In this document: positions 46,610-56,499 of the stretch, piece by piece
How the letters are laid out: each line of letters begins with the position of its first letter
Position numbering within the stretch: the stretch's first letter is position 1
Source of the DNA: JBGPTF01 sp041490445
GTDB lineage: Bacteria > Acidobacteriota > Terriglobia > Acidiferrales > UBA7541
Length of the DNA stretch: 64,000 bases
Assembly (NCBI GenBank): GCA_041490445.1
Contig: JBGPTF010000001.1
Coordinates: forward strand, 1-64,000
Direction: 5' to 3'
The notes under the pieces: generated by a model
Databases searched by the model: none
Told to the model about the DNA's origin: nothing
Seen by the model: only the letters and a program-made list of their open reading frames with translations
Program-made: the position numbers and the translations under genes

Positions 46610-47794
46610 CTACTGGTTCGAAGGCTTCGGGGCCGGAGATTCCGCGCTTTTCGGAACGGGTTTCACGAATCGCGCATCATCAATCGGCACGTTGGCTTGC
46701 ACCTGATCGAATTTGAAAGTGTTGCTGCCATCCGGGCGGACGCTCCGTTCGACAAACGGCAGTTTGGCGCCGTCCGCATCGCGATAATCCTCAAATTCCA
46801 ACGCAGTGGGGGTCGCACCTAACGGACTATCGCTGGCGGTGATCCAGCGCAGGAGCAGACCCGTCTGCGTATCGAAGTAGAGCCGCTCCGGAGGGCGCCC
46901 CGCCGCCCGGGCCAGAACAAGATAAGCCTCGCGGTCTCCGACCTTTTCGATTCCGTTCACCAGGAAGCGGGAATATTCCTGTTTGAGGTGGAGGTCGCGA
47001 TAAAAGTCGGCATTCCTCTTGGTGTTCTCGAGCGCCGCGCCGGTTTGTTCTTGCACCTGGCCGCGAGGGTTCTGCGTCCATGCCGTGATTCCGTCGTATC
47101 CCTGCATAAAGTCGCCGTTCTGCGTGTGTAGAATCGTAAGCGACTTGTCGGGTGCTTTCCGATAGATCTCCACGGTCGCGTGGAAGCCCTGAGAAGTTTC
47201 AAAGCTGCCCTCGCCAACGCGGGTCGTAACCTTTTGGAGTGCGTCTGCGCCACCGATCGCCTCGACATACTTGGCGAAAATCTGGTCGGGGCTGGGCAAC
47301 GAGGCCGCCGGAGTGCTCGCCGCGGCGGGAGCAGGATTGGGGACGGGCGCGGGCGTGCCGGTGATTCCCGCGATGATAGGCGTGCCAACGGGATTCGCCG
47401 CGCCGCGGTGGCAGGTGTAGCAGGTCACCTCGCGGTGGCCGTTGAAGCTGTCTTTGTTGATGGCGAACATCATCTGCATCATTTTCCGCGCCGTCTGCTT
47501 TTCCTGCTTGTCATCCTTTTCAAACTGATCCGGCACGTGACAATGGTCGCAGCGGACTCCCAGCGCGACCGTGATGTACTGCATAGCTGGAACCAACTCG
47601 TCCGCCGGGATGCTTTGCAAAACCTGAATGTTCTTGTAGGCCTGCTCGGCCGTTTTCTTGGGCACGGCTGCGTCCTGCTGTGCTTCTTGCGGCTGCGCCA
47701 GCAATCTCGCCGGGCTTGCGCCGAGCCAGGCAAGAAGCAGCGCGAGGCTCACGGCAAACCCAGAAATCAGTCGTGAAAAGGGAGTTGTATTCAT
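46610..47794 (-). CDS. Exported di-haem cytochrome c, reaction-centre cytochrome-like, 394 aa
   Basis: I start at the ATG at 47794, with GAGAGGATGG about 10 bases upstream; an ATG at 47806 is inside that site. Signal peptide residues 1-34. Two haem-binding motifs, RCDHCHVPDQ (about residue 84) and TCYTCHRGA (about 125), are embedded in MQYITVALGVRCDHCH, the layout of the photosynthetic reaction-centre cytochrome c subunit family, which is widespread in non-phototrophic Acidobacteria. A Pro/Ala linker (145-175) joins a C-terminal beta domain (QGFHATVEIYRKAPDK) like a lipoprotein-carrier fold. It probably carries electrons in the periplasm. Confidence 0.87.
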   Translation of the reverse strand: MNTTPFSRLISGFAVSLALLLAWLGASPARLLAQPQEAQQDAAVPKKTAEQAYKNIQVLQSIPADELVPAMQYITVALGVRCDHCHVPDQFEKDDKQEKQTARKMMQMMFAINKDSFNGHREVTCYTCHRGAANPVGTPIIAGITGTPAPVPNPAPAAASTPAASLPSPDQIFAKYVEAIGGADALQKVTTRVGEGSFETSQGFHATVEIYRKAPDKSLTILHTQNGDFMQGYDGITAWTQNPRGQVQEQTGAALENTKRNADFYRDLHLKQEYSRFLVNGIEKVGDREAYLVLARAAGRPPERLYFDTQTGLLLRWITASDSPLGATPTALEFEDYRDADGAKLPFVERSVRPDGSNTFKFDQVQANVPIDDARFVKPVPKSAESPAPKPSNQ

Positions 47795-48020
47795 GAACGA
47801 AGCCATCCTCTCATTGTGGGAATCTGCCAGGTGAAGCAGTCTGGCTGACCGATGCACCCTCAGATGCGCGGAGGGGTAATTCGGTTTCAGGAGTAATTCA
47901 GCCGGGCCGGGTCGGCGGTGATGCTTTCGGCCGGCAATAAGTTTCCGCGATGTGCCGCCAATCAGCAATCACGAATGCCCGTGAAGGTCTTCTCAGATTT
48001 CCAGCAGATTCCGGAGGCAA

Positions 48021-48057
48021 GAGAGGGGCCCGCTCCCTGAGGAGTGCGGGCCCTCTT
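48021..48057 (-). terminator. Strong stem-loop after the sedolisin gene
   Basis: GGGGCCCGCTCC and GGAGTGCGGGCCCTCT pair with a 2-base bulge around a CTGA loop, about 10 bases beyond the stop at 48067. The tract after the stem on the minus strand is CTCTTGCC rather than a full T-run, so termination could be factor-assisted. Confidence 0.6.
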
Positions 48058-48066
48058 CTCAAATTT

Positions 48067-51000
48067 CTACTGAACGTTCAAAGTAAAACTGATGATGTGG
48101 GTGGTTGTCCCGCTCGTGACGGTCACGGTCACGGCCGAAGTACCGATCGGTGTGCCCGGGTTCCGAGGGGCTCCGCCACCCCCGCCGCCGCAGCCGATCA
48201 GCGCAGTCAACGAGGCGAAAAGCACCAGGCCGAGAAGCTTCTGCCACTGACGCTTTTTGCCCGGCATACCCAGCAGAAAAACGAAGCCGAACGCGGCTCC
48301 GCCGGTTGCGGTCCACCAGCGCAGGCTGGCAGTCCCGCTTCCCAGATTGGCAGCCGAGGGCGGCGTCGTCGTGATCGTGAGCGTCGTTGTACCGCTCCCC
48401 GTGACGGACGAGGGATTGAAGCTGCAACTGGCGCCGAATGGCAAGCCGGAGCACGAAGCCGGGCTGAATGGCACCGCGCCGTTGAACCCGTTCTGCGCCG
48501 TAACCGTCAGAGTGGCGGTGGCCGAACCGCCGGGAGTGGCGACAATGACGTTCTGCGGGTTAACGCCAAGGGTGAAATCCGCCGAGCCAGTTGTGACAGT
48601 AACTACGACGGCAGGGGAAGTGGACGTGGCGTAATTTGTATCGCCACTATAATTCGCGGTGATCGAGTCCTGGCCGACGGGCAGTGCCGTTGTCATCAGG
48701 CTGGCGCTCGCTCTAAACCCACCCCCGGAGAGCACCACAACGCTGACCGGCACTGGGCTTCCGATTTGGGCCGCTCCCGAGAAAAACGTCATCGTGCCCG
48801 TCGGTGCATTGCCGCCACTGGTGGTGACAGCATTGGCCGTCAGGGTGATATTTGTACCCTGTGGGATACTGCTGGCGCTGGAGGAGACCGTAGTTGATGT
48901 CGTGGCCTTCGTGATCGTGAAATTGACGGCAGCCGAAGTGCTGGCGTTGAAGCTGGGGTCGCCGTTGTACTGGGCCACGATGGAATGCTGGCCGGGCGCG
49001 AACGTGAAAATGCCGTTGGGTGTGGCTGTATTGCCCTCGCTATTGAGAGAGAACGGATTACCGGTGATGGGGGCTGCGTTGTCGGTGAAGTTGACGGTCC
49101 CCGTCGCGGTCCCCTGCAGCGAATTGCCAGCGACATCCGCGCGCAGATAGACGAAGCTGCCGTACGGGCCGCTCGTGAAGGGGATCGGCTGACCAACCTG
49201 ATTTGCCGTGAGCACGCTCACCACCGCAGTGCTCGCCTCGGGATTGACGGTGACCGGTACGGGTGTGGAATCGCTGGCCCCGAACGTCCCGTTGCCCGTG
49301 TAGTGCGCCGTAGCACTGTAAGTGCCGCCCGGTAATCGTCTCGTGGAAGTCGCAACGGAACCGCCCGCCCCCAATGTAAAACCGTCCACCGCTGTCTGGC
49401 CGTTCGCTCCAGTGCTGGCGAGCAGCGCGATGTCGCCCGCCGGCGTTCCTGCGCCGCCGCCCGTTGGCGCCACGGTGATGTTAACGCTAACACTCGCGCC
49501 GTGGGTGATGCTGGTCGTGGGATTCAGTCCTAGAGTTGTCGTCGAGGCTGTGAATGTAACGGAGTTCCACAGGTTGACCAGGTTTGTGACGTTGACGGAG
49601 CCGAGGCCTGTCGCCTCGTCATAGCCCACGGTCGTTGCAAAGCCGACTGCTCCGGGAACGGCGTTCGTCCCCACTGTAGTGTCGTTGAAGATGCAGGTGC
49701 TGGCCGGCAGGCCGGCGGTGCTGGAGCCGTTGCACTGCGCGAAGTTCTCGGTGGCCGCCAAGCGATAAAGCACATAGTTCGCCTGTCCCTGCCGGGAACC
49801 GGTTTTCTGATTGACCAGTGCCATGATTCCGGCGAAAGACGGTGCCGAGGCTGACGTCCCCGCGACGCCGAAGAAATGGACGATTCCCTGCGCGTCGGGC
49901 AAGCAAATCCGGTTTAAACAAAGCAAGTAAGGATCGTGCCCCGCTGCCGTTAAGGATACGTCTGGAATGGTGCGAAAGGTCCCGCTGGGGATGCCCGCGA
50001 CTCCCGATTGCCAGGAAGGCCTTGCGAAGAGGATGCTCGTGCCGCCTCCGCCCGCGAAGAGATTTGGCTGGGCACACGCAGAGCAACTTTCATTCCAAAC
50101 ATTTTCCGGGATGTACGAGAGAGCTGATCCCCGGGTGACGGGCGTGTTCGATGAACTCCAGTAAGTGTTGGGGTTCAGGAGGTCGTTGAACTGCGTGCCG
50201 CCGACCGCAACGTTGAATGGCGTGGAAGCCAAGATATTCACTGCAGGCGGAGTCGTTGCCTGCGATGCGTTGGGCGAGTCGCATCCTGCCGACCCAGAAT
50301 CGCCTGTGGATACGAAGTACGTGATGCCTTGGGCGGCGGCCTGTTCCGCAAGTCCCGAAATGCCAGCAGCCTCGGAGGCTGTAAAGAATAGTTCGCAGGC
50401 GCTGAAGCTTTCCGTCATCACATTGCCGAGGTTATTTTCGACGATGTACAGTTCGGAGAGGTCAACTCCGTCAGTGGTATCCGTGGACGCGGATACTACG
50501 AGCTTGACCGTTGCATTGGGTGCAATTGCACCGGACCAGCTCGTATCGAGGATGGCTTCAGTTTCTTCACCCCCCCCGAGATTCCCCGGATCGGGACCGT
50601 CCAGAACAATCTGAGGCGCATTGGCGATCAGGCCGAAGGCGCTGCGGAAGTCGCTGACGTCCAATACATCGATGTTCGTGCGCCCGACGACGGCGATTGT
50701 CGTCCCCGAGCCATTGATCCCGGCGGTGTACACCGGATTGATGTTGTAGATCACCGCATAGTCCGCCGGGCCAAGCGCATGTAGGCCGGTCGAAGTCGTG
50801 AACTGCGGAAGTGAGCCAGGGCGGACGGTGGCGGTGAATCGCTGACTAGACATCACGTGCTGAGGCTGTTTTCGAAAATCGTATAGCGTGAACACGCCAG
50901 CGACGACCGGCGTCAGCGCAGTAGGAATCTCTGGATCGCTCGCGTTCGCCCAGTGCTCTTCCCCGTTGACGACGAATTTATGGATCTGAGCGTGAAAGGC

Positions 51001-51468
51001 TTCCTGCACCTGAGCCTCGATGCCCGAAAACTCGATCATGAGGCGGCCCTTGGTGACGCGCGCAACCTGCAAGCCGTGCGACCCGAGCCAGGACGTAATC
51101 GTCTGCATGTCCTGATCCGAAGGGCCGAACATTTGTCCGAACTGTTCCGGCGTGAGCCATTTGTGATAGTTCGGCGAGGATTTGTCCTGTTGCTGATCGA
51201 GCAGATCTCTGAGAGCGGTTTCTTGCTCCGGGCTACGCTTCAGAACAAGCAACATGCGCTGCAGCGGCATGCTGGCCGGAGCCGCGCCACGGTCGAATTC
51301 CGGACGCGCCAGAGGGTGTGTGTTGCCCTTGAGCAAAGTAAGATTTTGCTCGTCCACCGCCTGCAGGATGCGTGTTCTCGGAGCAACAATTTGCGCCGGA
51401 GTCAGGATCGGCAGCGCCAATGAAACGATCACGACCAATACCAGAAGAACTATGGACCGGACTCGCAT
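48067..51468 (-). CDS. Sedolisin (S53) protease with Ig-like repeats and C-terminal anchor, 1133 aa
   Basis: The ATG at 51468 follows GAGGATGGTGAC. Signal peptide residues 1-25, a pro-kumamolisin activation domain (about 65-200), and then the S53 catalytic domain (230-610). Catalytic Glu and Asp are in GGGEETEAILDTSW, the oxyanion Asp in VSTGDSGSAGC, and the Ser in VAGTSASAPSFAG; the calcium site DEATGLGSVNV follows. Three or so Ig-like (bacterial Ig-3 type) repeats run from about 640 to 960. The C-terminus has a basic-flanked hydrophobic segment (FGFVFLLGMPGKKRQWQKLL, then GLVLFASLTALIGCGGGGGG). Probably a surface-displayed acid-active endopeptidase. Confidence 0.93.
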   Translation of the reverse strand: MRVRSIVLLVLVVIVSLALPILTPAQIVAPRTRILQAVDEQNLTLLKGNTHPLARPEFDRGAAPASMPLQRMLLVLKRSPEQETALRDLLDQQQDKSSPNYHKWLTPEQFGQMFGPSDQDMQTITSWLGSHGLQVARVTKGRLMIEFSGIEAQVQEAFHAQIHKFVVNGEEHWANASDPEIPTALTPVVAGVFTLYDFRKQPQHVMSSQRFTATVRPGSLPQFTTSTGLHALGPADYAVIYNINPVYTAGINGSGTTIAVVGRTNIDVLDVSDFRSAFGLIANAPQIVLDGPDPGNLGGGEETEAILDTSWSGAIAPNATVKLVVSASTDTTDGVDLSELYIVENNLGNVMTESFSACELFFTASEAAGISGLAEQAAAQGITYFVSTGDSGSAGCDSPNASQATTPPAVNILASTPFNVAVGGTQFNDLLNPNTYWSSSNTPVTRGSALSYIPENVWNESCSACAQPNLFAGGGGTSILFARPSWQSGVAGIPSGTFRTIPDVSLTAAGHDPYLLCLNRICLPDAQGIVHFFGVAGTSASAPSFAGIMALVNQKTGSRQGQANYVLYRLAATENFAQCNGSSTAGLPASTCIFNDTTVGTNAVPGAVGFATTVGYDEATGLGSVNVTNLVNLWNSVTFTASTTTLGLNPTTSITHGASVSVNITVAPTGGGAGTPAGDIALLASTGANGQTAVDGFTLGAGGSVATSTRRLPGGTYSATAHYTGNGTFGASDSTPVPVTVNPEASTAVVSVLTANQVGQPIPFTSGPYGSFVYLRADVAGNSLQGTATGTVNFTDNAAPITGNPFSLNSEGNTATPNGIFTFAPGQHSIVAQYNGDPSFNASTSAAVNFTITKATTSTTVSSSASSIPQGTNITLTANAVTTSGGNAPTGTMTFFSGAAQIGSPVPVSVVVLSGGGFRASASLMTTALPVGQDSITANYSGDTNYATSTSPAVVVTVTTGSADFTLGVNPQNVIVATPGGSATATLTVTAQNGFNGAVPFSPASCSGLPFGASCSFNPSSVTGSGTTTLTITTTPPSAANLGSGTASLRWWTATGGAAFGFVFLLGMPGKKRQWQKLLGLVLFASLTALIGCGGGGGGAPRNPGTPIGTSAVTVTVTSGTTTHIISFTLNVQ

Positions 51469-52416
51469 GTCACCATCCTCTGAGAGAGTTCTGATGCCCG
51501 AACACGGCAGCTAAATTTCTGGCCCCGCCAGATTCTTCAGCTTACACGAATCTCCACTTCATCGAGCTTGAACGCCGCAGCCGACCTGGATTGCCCATAT
51601 CTAAACCATTACTTACCTGAAAGCAAGTTGGATGACGCAGACCCGCCCGGGGTTGGAAGGGAGTTCTGAGAAACTGTTGGGATGTGAAGAACAGGTTCCT
51701 CCAGCCTGGGGCAATCGTGAATGGGATTTCTTCGAACAATCTCACAGACTCATCCACAAAGAAGCCGGTGCGGAGGAATTGGCCGACCGCGAAACCCATA
51801 CAGCCGGCGGCCTTGATCTAGATTGCGATTCCGTTGCTGAAGGAACTCGCGGAGACGAGTGGATTCCAGTTGCATCTGCTCGCGCAGGACCAAATGAAGG
51901 GCAGCCAAATCACAAGTCCCCACCAACTGAATAAGGCGAACCCCACCACCAATTCAGCGATGACGGAACTCAATCCTACGAATTGGACAGTGTTGTACAT
52001 TCGTGGGTTCATAAAGAGCAGAGGAACCTCCAAAATGGGCGTGCGCGGTGTTCTGCCAGCAGCCGTCTGTAGCATGCTGCAGCCCAGGCAAAAAACCAGA
52101 TAGCGTAGGAGCATGTTCTGTTTGCAGGCAAATCCAAAATTCTAAATTCTAATGGAACACATACCCTCGCTTGTGCGTTGCTCGATGGGCGAAAACCGCG
52201 TCCCTTCTCCTGTGCTCTTCGAAATCGAGTCGCTCTTCCCACTCCTTCGTCAATTTCCCCTCATGGAAGAGCTCGGCCCTGTGGTCCCGGACACGAATGA
52301 ATTCCCGGTCCCTGTCGGCCGGAGCGGATGGAAATCGTGCTCAGAACGCCTCCAAGCAGCCAGCACAATTGCTGTTCGATTTACTCATTGCTGTTGGCAG
52401 GTTCCAGCAATGGATA
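51469..52416. other. Long gap, mostly without genes
   Basis: 948 bases between the sedolisin and spermidine-synthase-like genes. Apart from the doubtful membrane frame at 51818-52012, no coding sequence convinces me. A short A/T-rich heptamer run (ATTCTAA twice, about 52135-52149) lies inside. The segment may be decayed coding DNA. Confidence 0.5.
51818..52012 (-). CDS. Possible small membrane protein or remnant, 64 aa
   Basis: The frame reads MNPRMYNTVQFVGLSSVIAE and then LVVGFALFSWWGLVIWLPFI: one or two hydrophobic helices. The ATG at 52012 has a GGAGG 14 bases upstream, rather far. The C-terminal 20 residues do not look protein-like, so this may be the broken end of a larger membrane protein. 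Confidence 0.25.
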   Translation of the reverse strand: MNPRMYNTVQFVGLSSVIAELVVGFALFSWWGLVIWLPFIWSCASRCNWNPLVSASSFSNGIAI

Positions 52417-54597
52417 TCACCGTACTTCAGAGACGTTCGTTCGAGTGAATGCCGCTGACAGACCATAGATGAGAATCGCGAGATAGCCGAGAGACGGGAC
52501 GCCCCATAACATCACCAGGTTTTCCATGGTACCGCCCACCACAGCTCCCAGCAAGTTCACCCCCAGGGCCTCCGAGGGCCGAGCTACCGCTGCAAAACTG
52601 TCGGAGAAAACCAGGCCCGAAAAGAATACCGGGAAACCCACGAGGACTGCCGCCCCCAGCATCTTCAGTGGAAAGCTCAATCCTTCGAGCCGCGAGCACG
52701 GTATTGCCAAACCAAGCGCGAGGAAAACAAAAAGTCCCGCGTAGGCGACCCGGCCGGAAATAGGTCGAAACATGACAAGGCTATTGGCGAGAAATCCGGC
52801 AGCGAGGAATGTGCCGATGACGAAGGCATTGACGGTCCAGGTAGAGCCAAACAGGAGAGACAGCTCTGTGACAGCCTTCGTTTCGAGCAGCAAAAAACCG
52901 GCGCCCAGGAATAAGAAGTGCAAGGGTACCCTTCCTCTCAAACTAGGCAAGACCTTCATCCGTCTAAGAAACCCTTCGCAGCCCCATAAGAAGAGAACTA
53001 GCACCCCAAGGATTGACGTGGGGATGGTACGGTTCGCCAAATATAAGAATGGCCAGCGATCGGTGGCGAGCTGAGCTTTGCTCGCCATGGTCACCAGGTC
53101 TGCTCCGATGTCTCGCAGACCTTGAGCGGCGGACGATTGGCGCTCCTTGCCTTCCACGAACACGACGCCATCGCCGTCGTATCCCGTCGCATAGACGTGC
53201 GGCGGTCGGCCAAAAATGTGCGTCAGCATCGCATACAGTCGAACCGTCACAAATGTCCGGGCGCTTGCGAAGGCAAGCACCAGAGTACCTCCGTCTTTGA
53301 GGAGGGTTCGTGCTTCCTCGAAGCTCTCCACTGTATAGACGTAGTTATCCAGGCGAACAGAAGAAAGGCTTGTCAACAGCGTGTGCGAATCCAGATAGCC
53401 GAAGATGACCAAATCGTAGGTCTGCCGTCGCCTCTTCGCTTCCTTGAAATAGGCGCGTGCGTCTCCGAGGTGTTCGGTCACCAGAGGCGATTCATAGGGG
53501 CGTTCGGGGTGATACTTCCTGCCGAGCATGAGAATGAGGGGATCAATCTCCACTGCGTCGATGTGGGTCGCTCCATTTCGAAGCGCCGCGGCAACGTCAT
53601 TCCCGGTCCCGGAGCCGACAATCAGAACTTCAGGCTTGTCTTTCGCCAGCTGGAACGGCAGTTCGTAGCTCGGAAGCGCCGAACGATTGGGCTCCACCTC
53701 CGGATAGCGACGAACGAATCCAGGTGAGAGGTCAAGGATTTTCTGATGGTAATCATGATTCACACTGAGCACGTAGGTTGCAGGCATGGCCCAACCTGGC
53801 GGAGGCGGCATCTTTTCTAAGGAAATGTGGTAGTACGGTGACCAATAGTTATCGGGACGAGGCCCGCCAATGGCCACGAGCGTGGCCGCGAAAACCAGCA
53901 GTGCCATCCGGTCTCGGAAGAAAAATGGAATGGCCGCGAGAAAGCCGGCGAGAACCCAGACAACCGGCGGCGTATTCAGGAATGAAAGAGTGGTAAAGAG
54001 TGCGATGCCGGCGAAACTTCCCGCGAGGTTTATTCCATATCCGCGCAGTGGTGGCAGCAATGCAAGATACTGGCCCACGATTCCGCCGGGAACGACAAAC
54101 AAAGTCACAACCACGGCAGTAACCGTCGAAACTGTCAGGAAATAGCGCAGCGCCTCCAGGAAGGGATGGACACCCTGCTGGGTCGCTCCCCAGACAAAGT
54201 AGTCCGCGTTCGGGAAGGGAACGTGAGTGAGATGGAGGTTTGACGCATAGGCAGTGCTCAGAAATAGCGCCGCTGCAAGAAACGGGAACATGCGTTTCCA
54301 CAGGCGCGGCGGCTTTCCAAGAATCATCCCCACACCCAGTCCCAGGAAACTTGCGATGAGGGGCAGGTTCTTGAGGTATGCGAAAACCCTTACCTCCGCG
54401 GAGAGAAAGCGGATCACCACCAGCTCAAAGTAGAGGGCCAGAAAACTGGCTAGGAAAAGTAGCCAAGCATCGCGCAGGCTGGTTTTTCGATAGTCCGGGA
54501 GCCCGCGAGACTGCGAGACAGTTTCCGAGAGGATTGGCTCGAGCTTGCCCGCTGGATTTCGCGGCTCGGTCGGATTCATTCGACCCATATGATGCAA
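52417..54597 (-). CDS. Fused membrane protein/spermidine-synthase-like domain, 726 aa
   Basis: The start is probably the TTG at 54597 (GGAG six bases upstream); ATGs at 54588 and 54579 are alternatives. About seven membrane helices (residues 45-255) precede a soluble Rossmann domain (about 275-480) like that of spermidine synthase: VLIVGSGTGNDVAAALRNGA, DAVEIDPLIL and GDARAYFKEA. More membrane helices follow (about 515-720). The polyamine-site motif is not obvious, so the enzyme may act on another substrate. This fused SpeE-MFS-like architecture is common in Acidobacteria and Proteobacteria. Its function is uncertain. Confidence 0.85.
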   Translation of the reverse strand: MHHMGRMNPTEPRNPAGKLEPILSETVSQSRGLPDYRKTSLRDAWLLFLASFLALYFELVVIRFLSAEVRVFAYLKNLPLIASFLGLGVGMILGKPPRLWKRMFPFLAAALFLSTAYASNLHLTHVPFPNADYFVWGATQQGVHPFLEALRYFLTVSTVTAVVVTLFVVPGGIVGQYLALLPPLRGYGINLAGSFAGIALFTTLSFLNTPPVVWVLAGFLAAIPFFFRDRMALLVFAATLVAIGGPRPDNYWSPYYHISLEKMPPPPGWAMPATYVLSVNHDYHQKILDLSPGFVRRYPEVEPNRSALPSYELPFQLAKDKPEVLIVGSGTGNDVAAALRNGATHIDAVEIDPLILMLGRKYHPERPYESPLVTEHLGDARAYFKEAKRRRQTYDLVIFGYLDSHTLLTSLSSVRLDNYVYTVESFEEARTLLKDGGTLVLAFASARTFVTVRLYAMLTHIFGRPPHVYATGYDGDGVVFVEGKERQSSAAQGLRDIGADLVTMASKAQLATDRWPFLYLANRTIPTSILGVLVLFLWGCEGFLRRMKVLPSLRGRVPLHFLFLGAGFLLLETKAVTELSLLFGSTWTVNAFVIGTFLAAGFLANSLVMFRPISGRVAYAGLFVFLALGLAIPCSRLEGLSFPLKMLGAAVLVGFPVFFSGLVFSDSFAAVARPSEALGVNLLGAVVGGTMENLVMLWGVPSLGYLAILIYGLSAAFTRTNVSEVR

Positions 54598-55129
54598 TTT
54601 TCGCTCCGGCTTGATTAGGTTAGTTTATTGCTAGTTTCCTGACCGTTAAGTTAAGCGTCATACTTTTTTGTGTCCCGACGCTATTTGTTGGGTAGGCCGG
54701 CGAACATGGGCAGATGGAAGTTGCTTGTAGAAACGGGGAGTTTATCCCGACGTTTTCGGTCGGGGTGAACCGCCCACCCCGGCTGATCTCCCATGGCCAG
54801 CCTGTGGCGAATGGCTCGAGGTTTCAACCTATCTCTCCCAGGTTGTGTTCGTTTGCAGTATTCTCGCCGGTATCCTTCTCTCTATCGCCTTGGGCTTCAG
54901 AGGCATCGCCTTGTTCTTTGTTGCGCTGATACTTTGATTTCCCATCAATAGCGTGGCGTACTTCATCATCTTTAAGTGCGCGCCGCCGAAAATCCAACAA
55001 TACCTGCCATGAAACCTGACACTTTTCCAGAAATGAAGGATTCCCGCTCGGTCAAAGGTAAACCCGAGGTAAACCAAAATACCGCACCTACTTAACAGGA
55101 CTCAAGAACCGCTGATTTATAAGAGAAAA
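54598..55129. other. Gap with a stem-loop
   Basis: About 530 bases upstream of the membrane protein. One frame (54731-54934) ends in a convincing transmembrane-like stretch (VVFVCSILAGILLSIALGF) but has no start codon, so it is likely a gene remnant. The stem-loop at 54740-54770 is the only clear structure. Confidence 0.45.
54740..54770. repeat. 12-bp stem-loop
   Basis: GTTTATCCCGAC can pair with GTCGGGGTGAAC over all 12 positions (two G-T) around a GTTTTCG loop. The arm GGGGTG can instead pair with CACCCC at 54775-54780, so two alternative hairpins are possible. Role unknown. Confidence 0.45.
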
Positions 55130-55206
55130 TGGCGCGCCCGGAGGGATTCGAACCCCCGACCCTCTGCTTAGAAGGCAGACGCTCTATCCGACTGAGCTAC
55201 GGGCGC
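55130..55206 (-). tRNA. tRNA-Arg (anticodon TCT), CCA encoded
   Basis: The minus strand folds as a complete cloverleaf: a 7-bp acceptor stem (GCGCCCG with CGGGCGC), a D arm with AGCTCAGTCGGATAGAGC, an anticodon loop CTTCTAA giving TCT, and a T arm GGGGGTTCGAATCCC. The 3' CCA is encoded at 55130-55132. Anticodon UCU reads AGA/AGG arginine codons. Confidence 0.97.
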
Positions 55207-55467
55207 ACTGCTGCTTATTCTAGCATCGCGCGGCACAGGCACAACGCTGGCTGCCAAAATCAACCATCATGAAGAGATTCGGCTTAGGATCCTCTCGAAA
55301 AGTGAGGAGAGACATGCGGGAATTGAATCTCCGCCGGTTCGCCTTCATGTGACGCTTCTCGTTCGCAGAACAGGCGGGGCTCGATAGTCCGCGATACCGC
55401 GCGAGTCTTGTATTGCCACAATGAGGGGGCTGTCGTTCCTCTGGGGCTCAATGCCACTCTGACAGTT

Positions 55468-56442
55468 TTAGCGTGAGGCATGGGTTGCCAGCGAAGCCAC
55501 GTGCGCCGCACCCAAGAGTGGTGCGTCCTCGTTCAGCACGACGAAGAGAGGAATCTTCGCCAGGAAACTTTGCAGCTTCGGATGTTCACTGAACGCCACG
55601 ACAAAACGTCCTTCCTTGAGCTTCGGGAGGATCTTCAAGGCGATGCCCCCGGCGATGTACATCCCCCCGCGGGCCACCGCGCGCAGGGCGAGATTTCCCG
55701 CTTCCGAGCCGTACATACCCAGCCACACATCCACAGCGCGCACACAAGTCCCGCAAGAACCATCGAGTGCCCGGCGTGTAATTTCTGGCGCAGGATCCGC
55801 GTTTGGGTCATGGAAGCCTTGATGGCGTACCGTCGGATCCAGGAATTCGTGAATTTCGTAAAAACCGCGGCCGGACAAAAGCGTCTCGCACTCCACCGCG
55901 CCATATTTCTTGTACAGATGGCGCATCAATTCAATTTCAAACTCGGTGTGCGGCGCCCAACCGGCGTGACCGCCTTCGGAGGCCATGGGAATGTGCCGCG
56001 CGCCATCCCACAGAATCATCGCCTCGCCAAGACCCGTTCCGGCGGCGATGACAGCTTGATTTGCCCGAGGGTCGGCGACGCCAGGGCGAAGGGTTTCCAG
56101 GTCCGCCGGTTCGAGCACCTGCAGGCCGTAGCCGGTCGCCTCAAGATCATTGAGCAATGGAACGCGAGCCACTCCCAACAAACGCGCGAGGCTTGCGCCC
56201 TCTACAACCCAGGGGAGGTTTGTCGCGCGGATCGAATTGTCTACAACCGGGCCGGCCACGTCAAAACATGCAGCCGTCGTTTTTGCGGAAAGCTCGCGAG
56301 TGAAGGATTCGATGATGTCCTCGGCGCGAGAGAAATCCTGGCTGGCGAAGCGTTTCTTCGCGATGCAGCGGAGCTTGCCGCGCTCCATTTCAAATGCGCC
56401 GAGGTTGGACTTCGTGCCTCCGAGGTCTCCCGCAAGAATCAT
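55468..56442 (-). CDS. glk: Glucokinase, 324 aa
   Basis: An ATP-dependent cytosolic glucokinase of the bacterial Glk/ROK-related type. The ATG at 56442 follows AGGAG with 5 bases spacing. Motifs: phosphate-binding ILAGDLGGTKSNLGAF (residues 2-17), FDVAGPVVDN, LNDLEATGYG with the catalytic Asp, AAGTGLGEAMI, and MASEGGHAGWAP. It lies 57 bases after zwf on the same strand. Together they feed glucose into the oxidative pentose phosphate or Entner-Doudoroff route. The length is as expected. Confidence 0.93.
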   Translation of the reverse strand: MILAGDLGGTKSNLGAFEMERGKLRCIAKKRFASQDFSRAEDIIESFTRELSAKTTAACFDVAGPVVDNSIRATNLPWVVEGASLARLLGVARVPLLNDLEATGYGLQVLEPADLETLRPGVADPRANQAVIAAGTGLGEAMILWDGARHIPMASEGGHAGWAPHTEFEIELMRHLYKKYGAVECETLLSGRGFYEIHEFLDPTVRHQGFHDPNADPAPEITRRALDGSCGTCVRAVDVWLGMYGSEAGNLALRAVARGGMYIAGGIALKILPKLKEGRFVVAFSEHPKLQSFLAKIPLFVVLNEDAPLLGAAHVASLATHASR

Positions 56443-56499
56443 TTCTACTCCTGCAAAAAAGTGGGCGCGCGTGCTCGAATCGTGCGGCGCGCAAAACAA

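Noticed and set aside
54829..55077. 82-codon minus-strand frame in the gap
   Set aside because: No ribosome site, mixed composition and no recognisable fold.
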